Notes: generated from the sequence alone by a model not told the origin. DNA of 64,000 nucleotides from Algoriphagus sp. A40 (GCF_002002735.1 NZ_MUNY01000036.1:62001-126000); one strand, 5' to 3'. Shown: positions 10,026-18,890, numbered from the stretch's first letter. Made by a program: numbers and translations.

Positions 10026-10181
10026 GTTGAAAAATCCGGCAAAACTGCCAAGTTTATTTTGAATCCTATTGAACTGGTGGTGTCGAAAAAATTTTCAGCT
10101 GCGGAATTGCGGGATATTCGTATTTTGATCCAAGAACATTTAAAATTAATAGAACAACGCTGGGATGAGTACTTTAACTAA
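9951..10181 (+). CDS. DUF4160 family protein
   Basis: 76 residues from the ATG at 9951 (MPTIFNQNGFRFFFYSND). The motif LPRHVHVEKSGKTAKF (P-R-H-V-H-V) is the DUF4160 signature. The end of the gene overlaps the next ORF, a DUF2442 protein, by 17 bp; these two families commonly occur as adjacent small genes and are often suspected to act as a toxin-antitoxin-like pair, though that role is not established here. A longer in-frame reading upstream (to 9801) runs through the antisense hydrolase gene and is not credible. Confidence 0.82.
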   Translation: MPTIFNQNGFRFFFYSNDHLPRHVHVEKSGKTAKFILNPIELVVSKKFSAAELRDIRILIQEHLKLIEQRWDEYFN

Positions 10182-10401
10182 TCTAAAATCGAACCAAGCT
10201 GTAAATCTCTCTTTTTCAAAGGAAAAGATGGTCATCTTCATGGAAGATGGCAGAGAAATCGGAATTCCATTGGAGTGGTTTCCGCGACTGAGGGATGCCT
10301 CCCAGGAAGAATTGGAAAACTGGAGATTCATAGGTAATGGAGAAGGAATTCATTGGGAGGATTTGGATGAAGACCTATTGGTCAGCGAGTTAGTTTCTTA
10401 A
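10165..10401 (+). CDS. DUF2442 family protein, partner of DUF4160
   Basis: 78 residues. The region MVIFMEDGREIGIPLEWFPRL followed by WRFIGNGEGIHWEDLDEDLLVSELV matches DUF2442, whose hallmark is G-I-H-W-x-x-L-D-E-D-L. It overlaps the end of DUF4160 by 17 bp in a different frame, so the two are translated as a coupled pair. Function unproven; by analogy with similarly arranged families it may be a regulator or antitoxin of its neighbour. Confidence 0.85.
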   Translation: MSTLTNLKSNQAVNLSFSKEKMVIFMEDGREIGIPLEWFPRLRDASQEELENWRFIGNGEGIHWEDLDEDLLVSELVS

Positions 10402-10458
10402 TTGATTTTGCAAAACCAAGGCTCAGTTTTAAATCTCGGGTCTTTTTTATTGTATACT

Positions 10459-11667
10459 ATGAATATGCTTCGAAAAATCACATTCACCTTTCTCTTATCA
10501 TTTGTGCTGCTAAGCTCGGCAATAGCACAATCAGGCCTTTCCACCGACCGCCTTGCTCGATACGATGCCTATTTCCAAAAAGAAATCAACGAAGGCAGAC
10601 TTCCCGGAATCGTGACCCTGGTCTACAAAAACGGCGAAAAAGTCCACGAATCGGCTTTGGGATTCAGCGATTTCACTGAGAAAACACCCATCCGCACAGA
10701 TCAGATTTTTTTCATCCAATCGATGACCAAGCCGATTATGAGCACGGCTTTTATGATGCTTTATGAGGAAGGTTATTTCTTTTTGACTGATCCGATTTCC
10801 AAATACCTGCCGGAATTCAAAGAAATGAAGGTGGTGAAAGACCCCAATATCGGTAGCCCCTCAGGTTTGGAACCTGCAAAATCCCAAATCACAATCGCTC
10901 AGGTTTTGAGTCACACGGCCGGTTTTCTGCATGGAATCGGTCCGACTAAATTGGATGAGGAAGTTCGGGAGGCCATCTATATGTCAGGCCCTAAAACCAT
11001 CGAGGAACGTGTGAAGGCATTGGCTGCCCAACCTTTGGCCAGTCATCCGGGTGAAAAATGGAATTACTCTGCTTCTCCGGATATCCTTGCCAGGCTGATC
11101 GAGGTGTTCACCGGAATGAGTCCTGCCGAGTTTCTGAAAACCCGCCTTTTTGAGCCACTTGGGATGAAAGACACCGGATACAATCTTACAGAAGCCCAAA
11201 AATCCAGGATGGTTCAACTCCACAATTTCAATGATTCCGGAGTTTTGATGACGAGTGAACGTCAGACACCAACTTCCGGCAATACCGTTTTTGGAGGAAC
11301 TCATGGACTGTTTTCAACGGCACAGGACTATTCGCTTTTTGCCCAAATGATGCTCAATGGAGGAGAGTGGAACGGAAAGCGCTACCTGAGCTCGAAGACA
11401 GTGGAGATCATGAGTATCAACCAAAGCGGTGACCTTTTTCAAGATCCCGGAAAGGGCTTCGGGTTGGGTTTTGCTGTCGTGGATGACCTTGCTGACACCA
11501 AGTCTTTGCCATCGGAAGGCACATTCTATTGGAGTGGAGCCTATTGCACCTACTTTTTCATAGATCCAAAAGAAGAACTGGTTGCCGTTTTCATGACACA
11601 ATTCAATCCTTTCAGTTCGTATTACGAAAACAAATTCCGGCAAATGATCTATCAGGCGATCGAGTGA
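10459..11667 (+). CDS. Secreted beta-lactamase-fold serine hydrolase (class C/esterase family VIII type)
   Basis: The ATG at 10459 (or 10465) begins a signal peptide ending SSAIAQ; the open frame extends to a TTG at 10402 that is not credible. The active-site SxxK is S88-M-T-K91 in IQSMTKPIMST. The second motif is Y-S-A in WNYSASPDILARLIE, as in many penicillin-binding-protein-like esterases rather than YxN of true beta-lactamases. The GGTHGLFSTAQDYSLFAQM block and GKGFGLGF are also typical. Likely a periplasmic esterase or peptidase; substrate unknown. A strong hairpin terminator follows. Confidence 0.88.
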   Translation: MNMLRKITFTFLLSFVLLSSAIAQSGLSTDRLARYDAYFQKEINEGRLPGIVTLVYKNGEKVHESALGFSDFTEKTPIRTDQIFFIQSMTKPIMSTAFMMLYEEGYFFLTDPISKYLPEFKEMKVVKDPNIGSPSGLEPAKSQITIAQVLSHTAGFLHGIGPTKLDEEVREAIYMSGPKTIEERVKALAAQPLASHPGEKWNYSASPDILARLIEVFTGMSPAEFLKTRLFEPLGMKDTGYNLTEAQKSRMVQLHNFNDSGVLMTSERQTPTSGNTVFGGTHGLFSTAQDYSLFAQMMLNGGEWNGKRYLSSKTVEIMSINQSGDLFQDPGKGFGLGFAVVDDLADTKSLPSEGTFYWSGAYCTYFFIDPKEELVAVFMTQFNPFSSYYENKFRQMIYQAIE

Positions 11668-11674
11668 CAGCATC

Positions 11675-11709
11675 AAAAACCTTCAAAGATTCCCTTCCCG
11701 AAGGTTTTT
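11675..11709. terminator. Hairpin terminator after the serine hydrolase gene
   Basis: AAAAACCTTC (11675-11684) pairs perfectly with GAAGGTTTTT (11700-11709) around a 15-nt loop; T-rich sequence follows, so it can act for the plus strand. It begins 8 bp after the stop codon at 11667. Confidence 0.8.
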
Positions 11710-11767
11710 CTTAGTATTTTCAGGAAAAGGATTTGATTACTTTGGATTCTACAAAGCCCCGAAACTC

Positions 11768-12883
11768 ATGATTGAAAAAAGCCAGCATTTTTGCGGAATT
11801 CGTCCAATTCAGGCTCTTTTTCTTGCTTCATTCCTGACTTTTTCCTGTGGAAAAACTGATTCAGAATCGATTTTTCCACAAAAACAGTCCTTGACCGAAT
11901 CTGTCTATGCCTCCGGATTAGTGAAGGCAAAGGACCAATATGAGGCCTTTACAATGGCAAGCGGACCCATTCAGGAAATTTTCGTAGAGGAAGGCGATAC
12001 AGTAAAATCAGGCACAGCCATTCTGAAGGTTTTTAGTGAAAGAGAAAGTCTCAGCAGGGAAAATGCCCAGCTTTCTCAAGCCTATGCTGACCAACAAGCA
12101 AACCAAAGTCGACTCCGGGATCTGGAACTGGCAATTGATTTGGCGAAAAGTAAAATGCTAAATGATTCCCTGCTTTTTGTCCGACAAAAAAACCTTTGGG
12201 ATAAAGGAATTGGCAGTGCCGTGGAGCTGGAACAGCGGGATTTGGCTTTTCAAAACTCCAAAACATCCTATCAATCCTCCCTTCTCCGATACCGTGATCT
12301 GAAGCGGGAAATCGAATTCAATTCCAAAAGTTCTTCGAAAAACCTGGCAATAAGCAAGGTGATGGAAGGTGAATTCATCCTAAAAAGCAATATCGACGGG
12401 GTGGTATTTTCCATACTCAAGGAAAAAGGTGAAATGGTGAGTCCCCAAACACCACTTGCCATCATCGGAAGTGCCAATGAATTTCTCTTGGAACTTCAGG
12501 TTGACGAATACGATATCTCCAAAGTGGAAGTGGGCCAATTGGTGATGGTTTCGATGGACAGTTTCAAAGAGCAGGTTTTTGAGGCAAAGGTGGTCCGGAT
12601 TTATCCGATCATGGATTCCCGATCCAAAAGTTTTACGGTTGAGGCAGTATTTACCAAAAGTCCTCCCAAGCTATTTCCAAATCTCACCTTGGAGGCAAAT
12701 ATCGTTACCAGTGAAAAATCTGAGGCATTGGTCATTCCAAGAAACTACCTGTGGAACGAAAACAGCGTGATCAATGTAGACGGAGACACGATTCCGGTCA
12801 AAGTTGGCTTGAAAAACTTCCAATTTGCCGAAATCCTGGAAGGCGTAACCGAACAAACTGAACTAGTCCAGCCAGGAAAATGA
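11768..12883 (+). CDS. HlyD-family periplasmic adaptor lipoprotein of an ABC exporter
   Basis: 371 residues. The N-terminus ends in a lipobox FLTFSC. It has the usual adaptor order: lipoyl half (YEAFTMASGPIQEIFVEEGDTVKSGTAIL), an alpha-helical hairpin rich in Q/S/L (about residues 100-190), the second lipoyl half (FILKSNIDGVVFSILKEKGEMV) and a beta-barrel (FLLELQVDEYDISKVEVGQLVMV). It would bridge an inner-membrane ABC permease to an outer-membrane channel. Its stop overlaps the start of the permease by 4 bp (ATGA), so the three genes to 14822 form one operon. The outer-membrane factor is not in the window. Confidence 0.92.
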   Translation: MIEKSQHFCGIRPIQALFLASFLTFSCGKTDSESIFPQKQSLTESVYASGLVKAKDQYEAFTMASGPIQEIFVEEGDTVKSGTAILKVFSERESLSRENAQLSQAYADQQANQSRLRDLELAIDLAKSKMLNDSLLFVRQKNLWDKGIGSAVELEQRDLAFQNSKTSYQSSLLRYRDLKREIEFNSKSSSKNLAISKVMEGEFILKSNIDGVVFSILKEKGEMVSPQTPLAIIGSANEFLLELQVDEYDISKVEVGQLVMVSMDSFKEQVFEAKVVRIYPIMDSRSKSFTVEAVFTKSPPKLFPNLTLEANIVTSEKSEALVIPRNYLWNENSVINVDGDTIPVKVGLKNFQFAEILEGVTEQTELVQPGK

Positions 12884-14136
12884 AGTGGTCTCTGATCATC
12901 GAAATCGCCAAAGCTCTGATGTTGGCAAGAAGGAAGCAAACGATGATCGCTGCGATCGGAGTCATGTTCAGCATCACCATGTTTGTGGCTTTGCTCGGCT
13001 TTATGAACGGACTGAATTCAATGCTCGACGGACTTGTACTCAACCGTACACCCCATATCCGTTTTTACAATGAAATCCAGCCCAACCCCAATCAACCCAT
13101 AGACCAAAGTGAGGAATTTGGCAATTCACTGAATATCATCCGATCGATCAAACCCAGTACCAGCAGGCTTTCCATCTACAACAGCGAATCCATCATCCGG
13201 ACTTTGGAGCAGGATAAGCGGGTTTTGGGAGTGAGTCCAAAAATTTCCGCCCAGGTATTTTTCAATGTCGGGACCATAGACCTTACGGGAATTGTCAACG
13301 GAATAGAGGTCGAAAAGGAAGCTGAACTTTTTGCTTTCACAGATTACGTCACGACCGGGGACTATGCAGATCTCAACCAAACCAATACGATTATTTTGGG
13401 AAAAGGCGCCGCGGATCGGATGCTCGCAGATATCGGAGATGTGATCCAGGTGACCACTGCCCAGGGAAACCAGGTACAACTTAAAGTAGTGGGATATTTT
13501 CAGAGCGGATTGGGGGATTTTGACAATGTAAACAGCTACGCTTCCATCACGACTGTCCAAAAAATGCTCGGCGAACCTGCATCCTACATTACAGATATTC
13601 AGGTAAAACTCCACGACCTCAACCTCGCTCCCACAATGGCCAAAGAACTAGAGGGGATTTTCCAGATCGATGCGGACGATATCCAAACGGTTAATGCCCA
13701 GTTTGAAACCGGAACAAATATCCGTACCATGATCAGCTATGCCGTTGGAATCACTCTTCTTGTTGTCTCAGGATTTGGGATTTATAATATTCTCAACATG
13801 ATGATCTATGAAAAGCTGGATACGATTGCGATCCTGAAGGCGATTGGGTTTGGAAGTGGGGATGTCAAGCGGATTTTCATCACCATCGCACTGACCATCG
13901 GTTTTGTGGGAGGGGCCTTTGGATTATTGTTTGGATTTCTTGCAGGACTGGGGATTGATCAGATTCCGTTTGAGACCGAGGCTCTCCCTACGATTAAGAC
14001 ATTTCCGGTTGACTATAATCCCAAATACTATATTATCGGTGGCACATTCAGTTTGATCACCACCTACTTTGCAGGATTTTTCCCTGCCAGAAAAGCCAGC
14101 GCAGTGGATCCGGTAGAAATAATCAGGGGAAAATGA
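12880..14136 (+). CDS. FtsX/MacB-type ABC transporter permease
   Basis: 418 residues with the four-helix FtsX layout: one TM near residues 15-45 (KQTMIAAIGVMFSITMFVALLGF), a large periplasmic MacB_PCD domain, then three C-terminal TMs. The cytoplasmic coupling segment IYEKLDTIAILKAIGFGSGDVKRIF is typical of FtsX permeases. It is translationally coupled to the adaptor upstream and to the ATPase downstream (4-bp overlaps on both sides). Probably exports a lipid, peptide or antimicrobial; the substrate is not evident. Confidence 0.92.
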   Translation: MKWSLIIEIAKALMLARRKQTMIAAIGVMFSITMFVALLGFMNGLNSMLDGLVLNRTPHIRFYNEIQPNPNQPIDQSEEFGNSLNIIRSIKPSTSRLSIYNSESIIRTLEQDKRVLGVSPKISAQVFFNVGTIDLTGIVNGIEVEKEAELFAFTDYVTTGDYADLNQTNTIILGKGAADRMLADIGDVIQVTTAQGNQVQLKVVGYFQSGLGDFDNVNSYASITTVQKMLGEPASYITDIQVKLHDLNLAPTMAKELEGIFQIDADDIQTVNAQFETGTNIRTMISYAVGITLLVVSGFGIYNILNMMIYEKLDTIAILKAIGFGSGDVKRIFITIALTIGFVGGAFGLLFGFLAGLGIDQIPFETEALPTIKTFPVDYNPKYYIIGGTFSLITTYFAGFFPARKASAVDPVEIIRGK

Positions 14137-14822
14137 AAAACCAGTCTTCCATTGTCCTTGAGGCGAAAAACATCGATAAGTTTTTCTACAACCCTACCGA
14201 AACCCAAGTACTGAAGCAAGTTTCTTTCCAGGTGGCCCGCGGGGAATTTATATCCGTGGTAGGAAAATCAGGTTGCGGAAAATCCACCCTGCTTTACATC
14301 CTTTCCACCATGGACACCGACTACAAAGGACAAATTTCCTTGGACGGTGAATTGATTTCAGGTAAATCCTCCGATTACCTTTCCAAACTCAGGAATGAGA
14401 AAATTGGATTTGTCTTTCAGTTTCACTACCTGCTCAACGAGTTTTCAGTCTTGGAAAATGTGATGATCCCAGGCCTGAAACTGGGAAAATATTCCAGAAG
14501 CGAACTCGAACAGCGAGCCATGGAAAAGCTCCGGATTTTTGATATGCAAGACCACGCACGGAAAAAAGCCAATCAACTCTCCGGTGGTCAAAAGCAACGC
14601 GTGGCCATCGCCCGAGCCCTAATCAACGATCCCCTTCTGATCATGGGTGACGAGCCTACGGGAAATCTGGACAAGAAAAACTCGGACATTGTGTACCACA
14701 AGTTCAAGGAACTCGCCAGGGACTTTGGACAAACCATGCTGATCGTGACTCACGACCCGGAGTTTGCCGCAGGCACCGACCGGACCATTGAGATGGAGGA
14801 CGGCCGGGTGATTAGACAGTGA
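14133..14822 (+). CDS. ABC transporter ATP-binding protein (LolD/MacB type)
   Basis: 229 residues. Walker [11 protein letters not shown]-loop [18 protein letters not shown], signature [15 protein letters not shown], Walker [14 protein letters not shown] and H-loop [10 protein letters not shown] are all intact. The Q-F-x-x-L-L-x-x-x-x-V-x-E-N-V and [11 protein letters not shown] strings place it with LolD/FtsE/MacB ATPases that pair with FtsX permeases. Last gene of the operon starting at 11768; it energises the 12880 permease. Confidence 0.95.
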   Translation: MKNQSSIVLEAKNIDKFFYNPTETQVLKQVSFQVARGEFISVVGKSGCGKSTLLYILSTMDTDYKGQISLDGELISGKSSDYLSKLRNEKIGFVFQFHYLLNEFSVLENVMIPGLKLGKYSRSELEQRAMEKLRIFDMQDHARKKANQLSGGQKQRVAIARALINDPLLIMGDEPTGNLDKKNSDIVYHKFKELARDFGQTMLIVTHDPEFAAGTDRTIEMEDGRVIRQ

Positions 14823-14898
14823 GCAGTGGTCAGAAGGCAGTGAGCAGGAGGCAGTGTTACGGTGTGCAGACTGCCTACTGAAAACTGATCACTGCCTA
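14823..14898. repeat. CAGTAGGCAGT-type intergenic repeat, copy 1
   Basis: The gap between the ABC ATPase and the convergent esterase is almost entirely imperfect copies of 'gcagtgagcag', 'ctgcctactg', 'aaaactgatc' and 'actgcctactg' in both orientations. The same words recur at 16005-16110. On the minus strand the CAGTAG of the repeat forms the last codon and stop of the esterase gene. Confidence 0.7.
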
Positions 14899-15741
14899 CT
14901 GGGCCTGAGACTGTTCTTCGATAAACCCCAAAACATCCTTATACCCCCTCGTCCAGGTGAAAAAGAACTGGGTCATCATCGGGATATGGTGTTTTCTCCG
15001 ATAATAAGAATACTCCAGCGGCACTCCTTTTTCCTCCGCCGCCTTTCGAAAGATTCCAACCGTCTGCGTAATGGAAGGATAGGTTTTGCCACCTTCCAAG
15101 ATCATCAGGGGAACATCGGTCTGGCCCAGAAAATTGATGGGTGAATGCGCCTTCCAAACTTTGGGATCTTCGGTAAAGGATTTGATGAATTTTTTTCCTG
15201 TGGTCTGGCCTGAATCTGCAAGGTAGCGATCCATGTCAAGTCCTCCGGGATCGTTGAGGATTGCCCCTTTCAGAGGAGTTCCTTCGGGAAAAAGACTGGC
15301 TTTCATCGCTACCAAACCTGCCAAATGTGCCCCTGCGGAATGACCGGAAATGTAGATTTGCTCTGGGTCGCCCCGATAATTGGCAATGCTGTCCTGAATC
15401 CAACGGACTGCCTCCCCCACTGCCTTTTCCATGGAATAAATCTTGTATTCAGGTGCAAGTGGATAATCAATCACTACGGTCACCACTTTCCGGCGGGCCA
15501 TTCGGCTTCCAAAAAAGTCATAAATCTCCTTGTTGCCACTGTTCCAACTTCCTCCATGAACAAACAGCAAGACCGGATAATCCCCTTTCTTCTTTGGAGA
15601 AAACACATTCAGTTGCTTCTGTGGCAAGGAATCACCTGCCTGGAGGTAGGTTATTTCTTTGCTTCGGCTTATCCGTTTAAATGCACAGGAATAGGAAATA
15701 GAAATCAAGAGAATTCCCAGTAGGAAATTTTGGATTTTCAT
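14896..15741 (-). CDS. Alpha/beta hydrolase lipoprotein (BD-FAE/carboxylesterase-like)
   Basis: 281 residues; the signal ends ISYSC, a lipobox. LLFVHGGSWNSGN holds the HGGxW oxyanion motif, YISGHSAGAHLA the nucleophile elbow GHSAG, and the His is probably in RRKHHIPMM. Such proteins are esterases related to the 'hormone-sensitive lipase' and feruloyl-esterase-like groups. Possibly deacylates carbohydrates in line with the neighbourhood, but that is inference. Its last residues (SQAQ) and stop codon come from the intergenic CAGTAG repeat, so the C-terminus may have been altered by that element. Confidence 0.85.
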   Translation of the reverse strand: MKIQNFLLGILLISISYSCAFKRISRSKEITYLQAGDSLPQKQLNVFSPKKKGDYPVLLFVHGGSWNSGNKEIYDFFGSRMARRKVVTVVIDYPLAPEYKIYSMEKAVGEAVRWIQDSIANYRGDPEQIYISGHSAGAHLAGLVAMKASLFPEGTPLKGAILNDPGGLDMDRYLADSGQTTGKKFIKSFTEDPKVWKAHSPINFLGQTDVPLMILEGGKTYPSITQTVGIFRKAAEEKGVPLEYSYYRRKHHIPMMTQFFFTWTRGYKDVLGFIEEQSQAQ

Positions 15742-15889
15742 AGGGTGGATTTTAAACGAAAATATAAAAACCCATTAGTTTCAAAACAGCCAATTAGATT
15801 TAATTTTCATGTGAGAGATTGGTGAATCTAATATTGTTCTGCACACGATACCAAATCATCCCTGACTTCGGTCTTTAACCTAGCCAATT

Positions 15890-15935
15890 GCAGTCTGAAG
15901 ACTGCCTGATGATGATCCAAGTTTGAAAACTTGAA
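15890..15935. repeat. Pair of short palindromes (CAGTCT-GA-AGACTG and AAGTTT-GA-AAACTT)
   Basis: GCAGTCTGAAGACTGC at 15890-15905 and CAAGTTTGAAAACTTG about 13 bp further on are both perfect palindromes of the form N7-GA-N7. They sit in the intergenic gap and look like REP-type units. Confidence 0.6.
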
Positions 15936-15961
15936 CCAGTGGAGGTCAAGTTGCAAAAAGA

Positions 15962-15989
15962 AAAAGGCAACCTCACTGGATTGCCTTTT
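15962..15989 (-). terminator. Terminator for the aguB-aguA operon
   Basis: AAAAGGCAA (15962-15970) pairs with TTGCCTTTT (15981-15989) around a 10-nt loop. On the minus strand the stem is followed by a T-rich run (CTTTTTC...), so it ends transcription of the agmatine operon that stops at 16108. Confidence 0.75.
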
Positions 15990-16004
15990 GAAATTCAAAT
16001 CAAC

Positions 16005-16110
16005 GCAACTGGAAACTGCGACTGATCACTGCCTTCGACTTCCCAACTCTCGTTGGTCAGGTGCTCAGGCTGACACAGATTTTCTGCTAACTGAAAACTG
16101 AGACTGCCTA
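16005..16110. repeat. CAGTAGGCAGT-type intergenic repeat, copy 2
   Basis: Contains 'aactggaaactgcgactgatcactgcc' and 'ctgaaaactgagactgcctactg'-type words in the same style as 14823-14898. Its CTACTG end (16108-16113) encodes the last Gln and TAG stop of agmatine deiminase on the minus strand. Confidence 0.65.
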
Positions 16111-17184
16111 CTGAACAAATGGTTCCTGCTGACTCAGACAATGGAAAGAACCCAGGCCCCAGATGAGATCCGTAGAATCTATTCCTACGACTCTTCTTTC
16201 CGGAAAACATCCCGTAAGAATGTCCAAGGCTTTCTGGTCGTTTTTATCGCGGAAAGTTGGTACAACCACCACTTCATTCGCAATGTAAAAATTGGCGTAA
16301 GAAGCCGGAAGCCGCTGCTCTTCCCAAATCACAGGGCTTGGCATCGGTAGCTCCACGATGTTCAATTGCTTGCCGTCTTCCAATCTCATCCGCTTCAGCA
16401 ACTTCAGGTTTTCGTCCAGGATCTCATGGTTTTCGTCGGCTTTGTTTTCCTCCACCACCGTCACCACCGTGTCCTCATTGACAAATCGGGTGATGTCATC
16501 GATATGGCCATCCGTGTCGTCACCGATAATGCCGTCGCCTACCCAAAGGATATGCTTTGCTCCATAATAGTCTGAGAGGTATTTCTCGATCTGGGTTTGA
16601 TTCAGACTCGGATTGCGGTTTTTATTCAGGAGGCAGGCGGTCGATGTTAGCAAGGTTCCCTTTCCGTTAAACTCCACCGAACCGCCTTCCATGACGATTC
16701 CAGGTCTGAAGCAGGGAATCGCCAACTCGGCGGCGATATGAAGCGGAATAAGGTTATCCAAGTCGTGGGGAGGGTATTTCTCACCCCAAGCGTTATACTC
16801 CCACTTGACCAAGGCCTTCTTGTATTCTGCCTCAGGATTGATCAAGAAAGCCGGACCATGATCTCGGCACCAAGCGTCATTGGTGGGGAAAAAGTGGAAA
16901 GCGACCTTGCTCATATCTACTCCGGCTGTTTCCAGATGTGCCAAAGCAAAGGTCTTCATGGCTTCATCTGCCACGTTGATATTGACCTTTTGACCTTTGG
17001 CTACCTCTTTAATAAACTGGGAATATGGCGCATAAATCGTCGCGATTTTTCCCGGCCAAGATTCTTCCTTGTGAGGCCAACTCAGCCACATCGACTCTTG
17101 CGGAGCAAATTCGGCAGGGAAATAATACCTCAATTCCGCCGGAGTCGCAGCACCGGTTCTGGCTAGTTCAAAAATATCTCTCAT
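16108..17184 (-). CDS. aguA: Agmatine deiminase
   Basis: Converts agmatine to N-carbamoylputrescine, the first step of the arginine-decarboxylase route to putrescine. The ATG at 17184 (MRDIFELARTGAATPAELRYYFPAEF) gives 358 aa; the upstream in-frame ATG at 17235 lies inside the aguB end. Conserved blocks: WPHKEESWPGK, TNDAWCRDHGPAF, VMEGGSVEFNGKGT, DDTDGHIDDITRFV and the catalytic C349 in GLGSFHCLSQQEP. Starts 4 bp after aguB stops, so the two form an operon. The C-terminal FVQ-stop is written by an intergenic repeat; family members usually end close to this point, so activity is probably kept. Confidence 0.95.
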   Translation of the reverse strand: MRDIFELARTGAATPAELRYYFPAEFAPQESMWLSWPHKEESWPGKIATIYAPYSQFIKEVAKGQKVNINVADEAMKTFALAHLETAGVDMSKVAFHFFPTNDAWCRDHGPAFLINPEAEYKKALVKWEYNAWGEKYPPHDLDNLIPLHIAAELAIPCFRPGIVMEGGSVEFNGKGTLLTSTACLLNKNRNPSLNQTQIEKYLSDYYGAKHILWVGDGIIGDDTDGHIDDITRFVNEDTVVTVVEENKADENHEILDENLKLLKRMRLEDGKQLNIVELPMPSPVIWEEQRLPASYANFYIANEVVVVPTFRDKNDQKALDILTGCFPERRVVGIDSTDLIWGLGSFHCLSQQEPFVQ

Positions 17185-17188
17185 GGGA

Positions 17189-18064
17189 CTATTCTTCGTC
17201 GAGGTAGCGTTTCGTGATCGGTTCGTAGGAATCAATTCGGCGGTCTCTCAGGAAAGGCCAGTGCGTCCGGTACCGATCCGAACCTGTCAGGTCCAGGTCC
17301 TCCACATGGATTTCTTCTTCCAAATGAGGAGCCTTATAGGTCACCCGGCCGAAAGCATTGGACACAAAAGATCCTCCCCAAAACTGCATCGGACCTTCGA
17401 TGCCAGTTCGGTTAACCGATACGACGGGAATTCCATTAGCCACTGAATGCGAGCGCTGGATAGTCTGCCAGGCGCTGTATTGGTCGTCATTGGTCTGCTC
17501 ATCCTGATGTAGCGCCCAGCCGATAGCCGTCGGATACACCAAGAAGTCCGCACCTTTCAAAGCCGTGATTCTGGCCGCTTCCGGATACCATTGATCCCAG
17601 CAGATCAAGACGCCGATCTTGCCGAATTTGGTCGGAAACACCTTGTAACCCAAGTCGCCGGGAGTGAAGTAAAATTTTTCAAAATAGCCCGGATCATCGG
17701 GAATATGCATCTTTCGGTATTTTCCGAGGTAGGTCCCGTCTGCATCCAACACAGCCGTGGTGTTATGGTAAAGCCCTTCGGCTCGCTTTTCAAAAAGAGA
17801 GGCAACGATGACCACACCGAGTTCTTTGGCCAGGGCACCGAGGGTTTCGGTGGATGGACCGGGGATGGCTTCGGCGAGTAGAAAGTTATCGTAATCCTCC
17901 ACATCGCAGAAGTAAAGCGATCTAAAAAGCTCCTGCAGGACCACTACCTGTGCGCCTTTTCGAGCGGCAGCTCGGACACCTGCGATGGTTTTCTCCATGT
18001 TTTCGGCCACATTCCCAGAGCAACTGAGCTGGACCAGACCTACTTTAACGGTTTTGTTTGCCAC
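17189..18064 (-). CDS. aguB: N-carbamoylputrescine amidase
   Basis: Hydrolyses N-carbamoylputrescine to putrescine, ammonia and CO2. A 291-residue nitrilase-superfamily enzyme with the triad E45 (VVLQELF), K118 (KYRKMHIPDDPGYFEKFYF) and C155 (GVLICWDQWYPEAAR). The segment PTAIGWALHQDEQTNDDQYSAWQTIQRSHSVANG is typical of plant-type AguB enzymes and separates it from other carbon-nitrogen hydrolases. Start is GTG at 18064. First gene of the aguB-aguA operon; both steps of agmatine to putrescine are thus encoded together, but arginine decarboxylase is not in the window. Confidence 0.95.
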   Translation of the reverse strand: MANKTVKVGLVQLSCSGNVAENMEKTIAGVRAAARKGAQVVVLQELFRSLYFCDVEDYDNFLLAEAIPGPSTETLGALAKELGVVIVASLFEKRAEGLYHNTTAVLDADGTYLGKYRKMHIPDDPGYFEKFYFTPGDLGYKVFPTKFGKIGVLICWDQWYPEAARITALKGADFLVYPTAIGWALHQDEQTNDDQYSAWQTIQRSHSVANGIPVVSVNRTGIEGPMQFWGGSFVSNAFGRVTYKAPHLEEEIHVEDLDLTGSDRYRTHWPFLRDRRIDSYEPITKRYLDEE

Positions 18065-18251
18065 GATTTTGAATTTTTGATTCTAAGGCAAAGATACTTT
18101 GGGTGGGGGGGAATGGCAAATGAAGTTTGGGAGATTGAAAGATTTGACGATTAAAAAATTAGTAATTTATCCTTACGATAACTTGAAAAGATTGGAGCTT
18201 ATTTCTAATTTGGTTTTTTACAGAAATCACATTAAAATAAAACGACTGTTA

Positions 18252-18812
18252 ATGTCCAAAATCCTTTGTACACTATCCTTTGTCTTCTTAACTAACCTGG
18301 CTTTAGCATGCACTTGTATTTTTCGAGAAAATCTTAAAAAAGCCCAAAAAGACAATTTCGAGGAAAGCAACATTGTTTTTATTGGCAAAATAGCCTCGAT
18401 AGACACTCTCAAGTGGGAGTTTGAAATTGAGCCTTTGGAGGTTTTCAAAGGAACAGTCATGAATCAAAATTTCAAAAGCCAACTAAGCTCATGCTCCATT
18501 TTCCCCAAACAGGTTGGAGATATCTGGCTTATTTATAGCAATCAAGAGGATCAAGATTTGTTATACATTTCCCAATGTGGCCTATCAAGGAGCTTTGACG
18601 ATCCTTTCACTATGAGTTCAGGAAGTAGCTCCCCTCCGCCACCCCCAATTCAAAAAAACGACTTGATTAATAGCACATTGACTATAGAATTAAACCTCTC
18701 CAAGGCAAAAATAAAGGCTACTAAAACTTTGAGAAAAGAAATTTTGGTTCTCCGACGGCTCTCTATCAGACAATCCCAAAGTAAAAACACTTCGAACAAG
18801 CCGTCGGCCTGA
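18252..18812 (+). CDS. Secreted protein with TIMP/netrin-like N-terminus; possible 3' frameshift
   Basis: From the ATG at 18252 the protein has a signal peptide ending LALA followed at once by CTCIF, a Cys-x-Cys start typical of TIMP-like (NTR-fold) secreted proteins of Bacteroidota. Further typical parts are IVFIGKIASI, EPLEVFKGTV, SSCSIF and LLYISQCGLSRSF, giving four or more Cys. The frame upstream of 18252 is not coding-like. The last 25 residues (RRLSIRQSQSKNTSNKPSA) look poorly formed, while another frame over 18740-18830 reads FWFSDGSLSDNPKVKTLRTS and ends PEWTLD-stop, so a frameshift near 18735-18745 is possible. Function unknown. Confidence 0.65.
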   Translation: MSKILCTLSFVFLTNLALACTCIFRENLKKAQKDNFEESNIVFIGKIASIDTLKWEFEIEPLEVFKGTVMNQNFKSQLSSCSIFPKQVGDIWLIYSNQEDQDLLYISQCGLSRSFDDPFTMSSGSSSPPPPPIQKNDLINSTLTIELNLSKAKIKATKTLRKEILVLRRLSIRQSQSKNTSNKPSA

Positions 18813-18890
18813 ATGGACGTTAGATTGAATATGAAAATGCTTAAAGGAGAAATTTGTCTCTCCTATCCCCACATTCCTCACAAAACGGAT

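Larger units (their letters stand above)
15742..16107. other. Gene-free gap with palindromes, terminator and repeat
   Basis: 366 bp between the minus-strand esterase and the minus-strand agmatine deiminase. The esterase promoter is expected in the left part but no confident match is visible. The middle holds two short palindromes, then a hairpin terminator, then the CAGTAGGCAGT repeat copy 2 (each listed separately). No credible ORF. Confidence 0.7.
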
